Made by a program: the position numbers and the translations under genes
Notes under the pieces: model-generated
Databases searched by the model: none
The model's input: only the letters and a program-made list of their open reading frames with translations
Told to the model about the DNA's origin: nothing
Part shown: one piece after another, positions 63,491 through 64,000 of the stretch
How the letters are laid out: every line of letters begins with the position of its first letter
Position numbering within the stretch: the first letter of the stretch is position 1
From: Sphingomonas sp. LY29
GTDB taxonomy: Bacteria > Pseudomonadota > Alphaproteobacteria > Sphingomonadales > Sphingomonadaceae
Assembly (NCBI RefSeq): GCF_035593985.1
Contig: NZ_CP141587.1
Location: forward strand, 1,364,001 to 1,428,000
Direction of reading: 5' to 3'
Length of the DNA stretch: 64,000 bases

Positions 63491-63967
63491 ATGCGGAAGT
63501 TCGGAACGGTCATGCTTCTCGGCCTCGTCGCCGCCCCCGCCTTGGCGCAGACGGCGCCGGCCGCGCCACCGCTCAGCCGCGCGACCTTCCTCGCCACGAT
63601 GGACGCCGAATATCGGCGGATCGACGCCAACAACGACGGCGGCGCGACCCGCGCCGAGGTTGCCGCCAACCAGCAGCGCATCGTCGCCGCCTCTGCGCAG
63701 GCGCGCATCGCCGCCGCCTTCGCGTCGATCGACAAGGACCGCAACGGACAGATCAGCCCCGCCGAATTCACCGCGGCCAACGGCGGCGGCAAGCTGCCCG
63801 CGGTCGATCCGACCGGCGTCATGTCGCGGCTGGACGGCAATCGCGACGGCAAGGTCACGCTGGTCGAATATCGCACGCTTACCCTTGCCAACTTCGACCG
63901 GCTCGACACCGACAAGGACGGCATCCTTTCCGCCGCCGAGCAGCGCGCCGGCGGCTTCGCGCGCTGA
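63491..63967 (+). CDS. Exported EF-hand protein (shorter form)
   Basis: 158 residues, signal peptide ending AAPALAQ. Four EF-hand loops: D45-E56 (DANNDGGATRAE), D81-E92 (DKDRNGQISPAE), D115-E126 (DGNRDGKVTLVE) and D139-E150 (DTDKDGILSAAE). The same start MRKF and layout as the 25903-26562 protein suggest paralogues. Located beside the adhesin gene; role unknown. Confidence 0.88.
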   Translation: MRKFGTVMLLGLVAAPALAQTAPAAPPLSRATFLATMDAEYRRIDANNDGGATRAEVAANQQRIVAASAQARIAAAFASIDKDRNGQISPAEFTAANGGGKLPAVDPTGVMSRLDGNRDGKVTLVEYRTLTLANFDRLDTDKDGILSAAEQRAGGFAR

Positions 63968-64000
63968 CGCTTCCCCTTTCGCGCAAGCACGCCTAAAACC

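Overview
The window looks like a chromosomal segment of a sphingomonad (Alphaproteobacteria, Sphingomonadales). The evidence is uniformly GC-rich coding sequence, very tight gene packing with many ATGA/GTGA/TTGA stop-start overlaps, a SUF operon with sphingomonad-like small genes inside it, a Caulobacter-type Tad/Cpa pilus locus, tandem S46 dipeptidyl-peptidases, and egtB-egtD. No tRNA, rRNA, IS element, prophage or CRISPR array was seen. The only clearly duplicated or remodelled DNA is a tandem Flp pilin duplication, internal repeats in a YadA-like gene, and one truncated outer-membrane gene fragment.

Layout. 1-4891: iron-sulfur assembly operon (sufB 3' end, two small unknown genes, sufC, sufD, sufS, sufT-like, sufA-like). 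4888-7194: opposing surface subtilase. 7305-14102: HAD phosphatase, dapD, a TlpA-like lipoprotein, argH, a small lipoprotein, galU, an atypical receiver protein, an HNH nuclease and gluQ. 14115-18996: HIG1-like membrane protein, cobalamin adenosyltransferase, ergothioneine genes egtB/egtD, YggT, folD, MarC. 18942-24550: envelope glycosylation cluster (GT-C protein, GtrA, GtrB-like GT2, methyltransferase, second GT-C protein), with argG upstream of the second GT-C gene. 25903-30821: EF-hand protein and two S46 peptidases. 30825-34878: cfa-like methyltransferase, TauE, MpaB-like protein, rlmN (minus strand). 34906-48397: Tad pilus locus, read right to left from two Flp pilins through cpaB, cpaC, a small lipoprotein, tadG, two tadE, cpaE, cpaF, tadB, tadC, two TPR genes and the prepilin peptidase. 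48793-54926: membrane protein, outer-membrane gene remnant, TauE-TIGR02186-HerA set, two exported unknowns. 54991-63967: M23 peptidase, SUV3-like helicase, S4 protein, FdxA, membrane protein, MipA/OmpV, YadA-like trimeric adhesin, second EF-hand protein.

How it fits together: much of the window serves the envelope and surface (pilus, adhesin, surface protease, glycosylation, M23 peptidase, MipA). The rest is housekeeping for Fe-S clusters, arginine, lysine, folate and tRNA/rRNA modification. The points most worth a second look are the S46 pair, whose specificity-determining residue differs (Gly in one, Arg in the other); the two small cysteine-containing genes between sufB and sufC; the duplicated pilin with its leader; the CTG-initiated adenosyltransferase; and the glycosylation cluster with two GT-C proteins. 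I found no single clearly undescribed multi-gene system.
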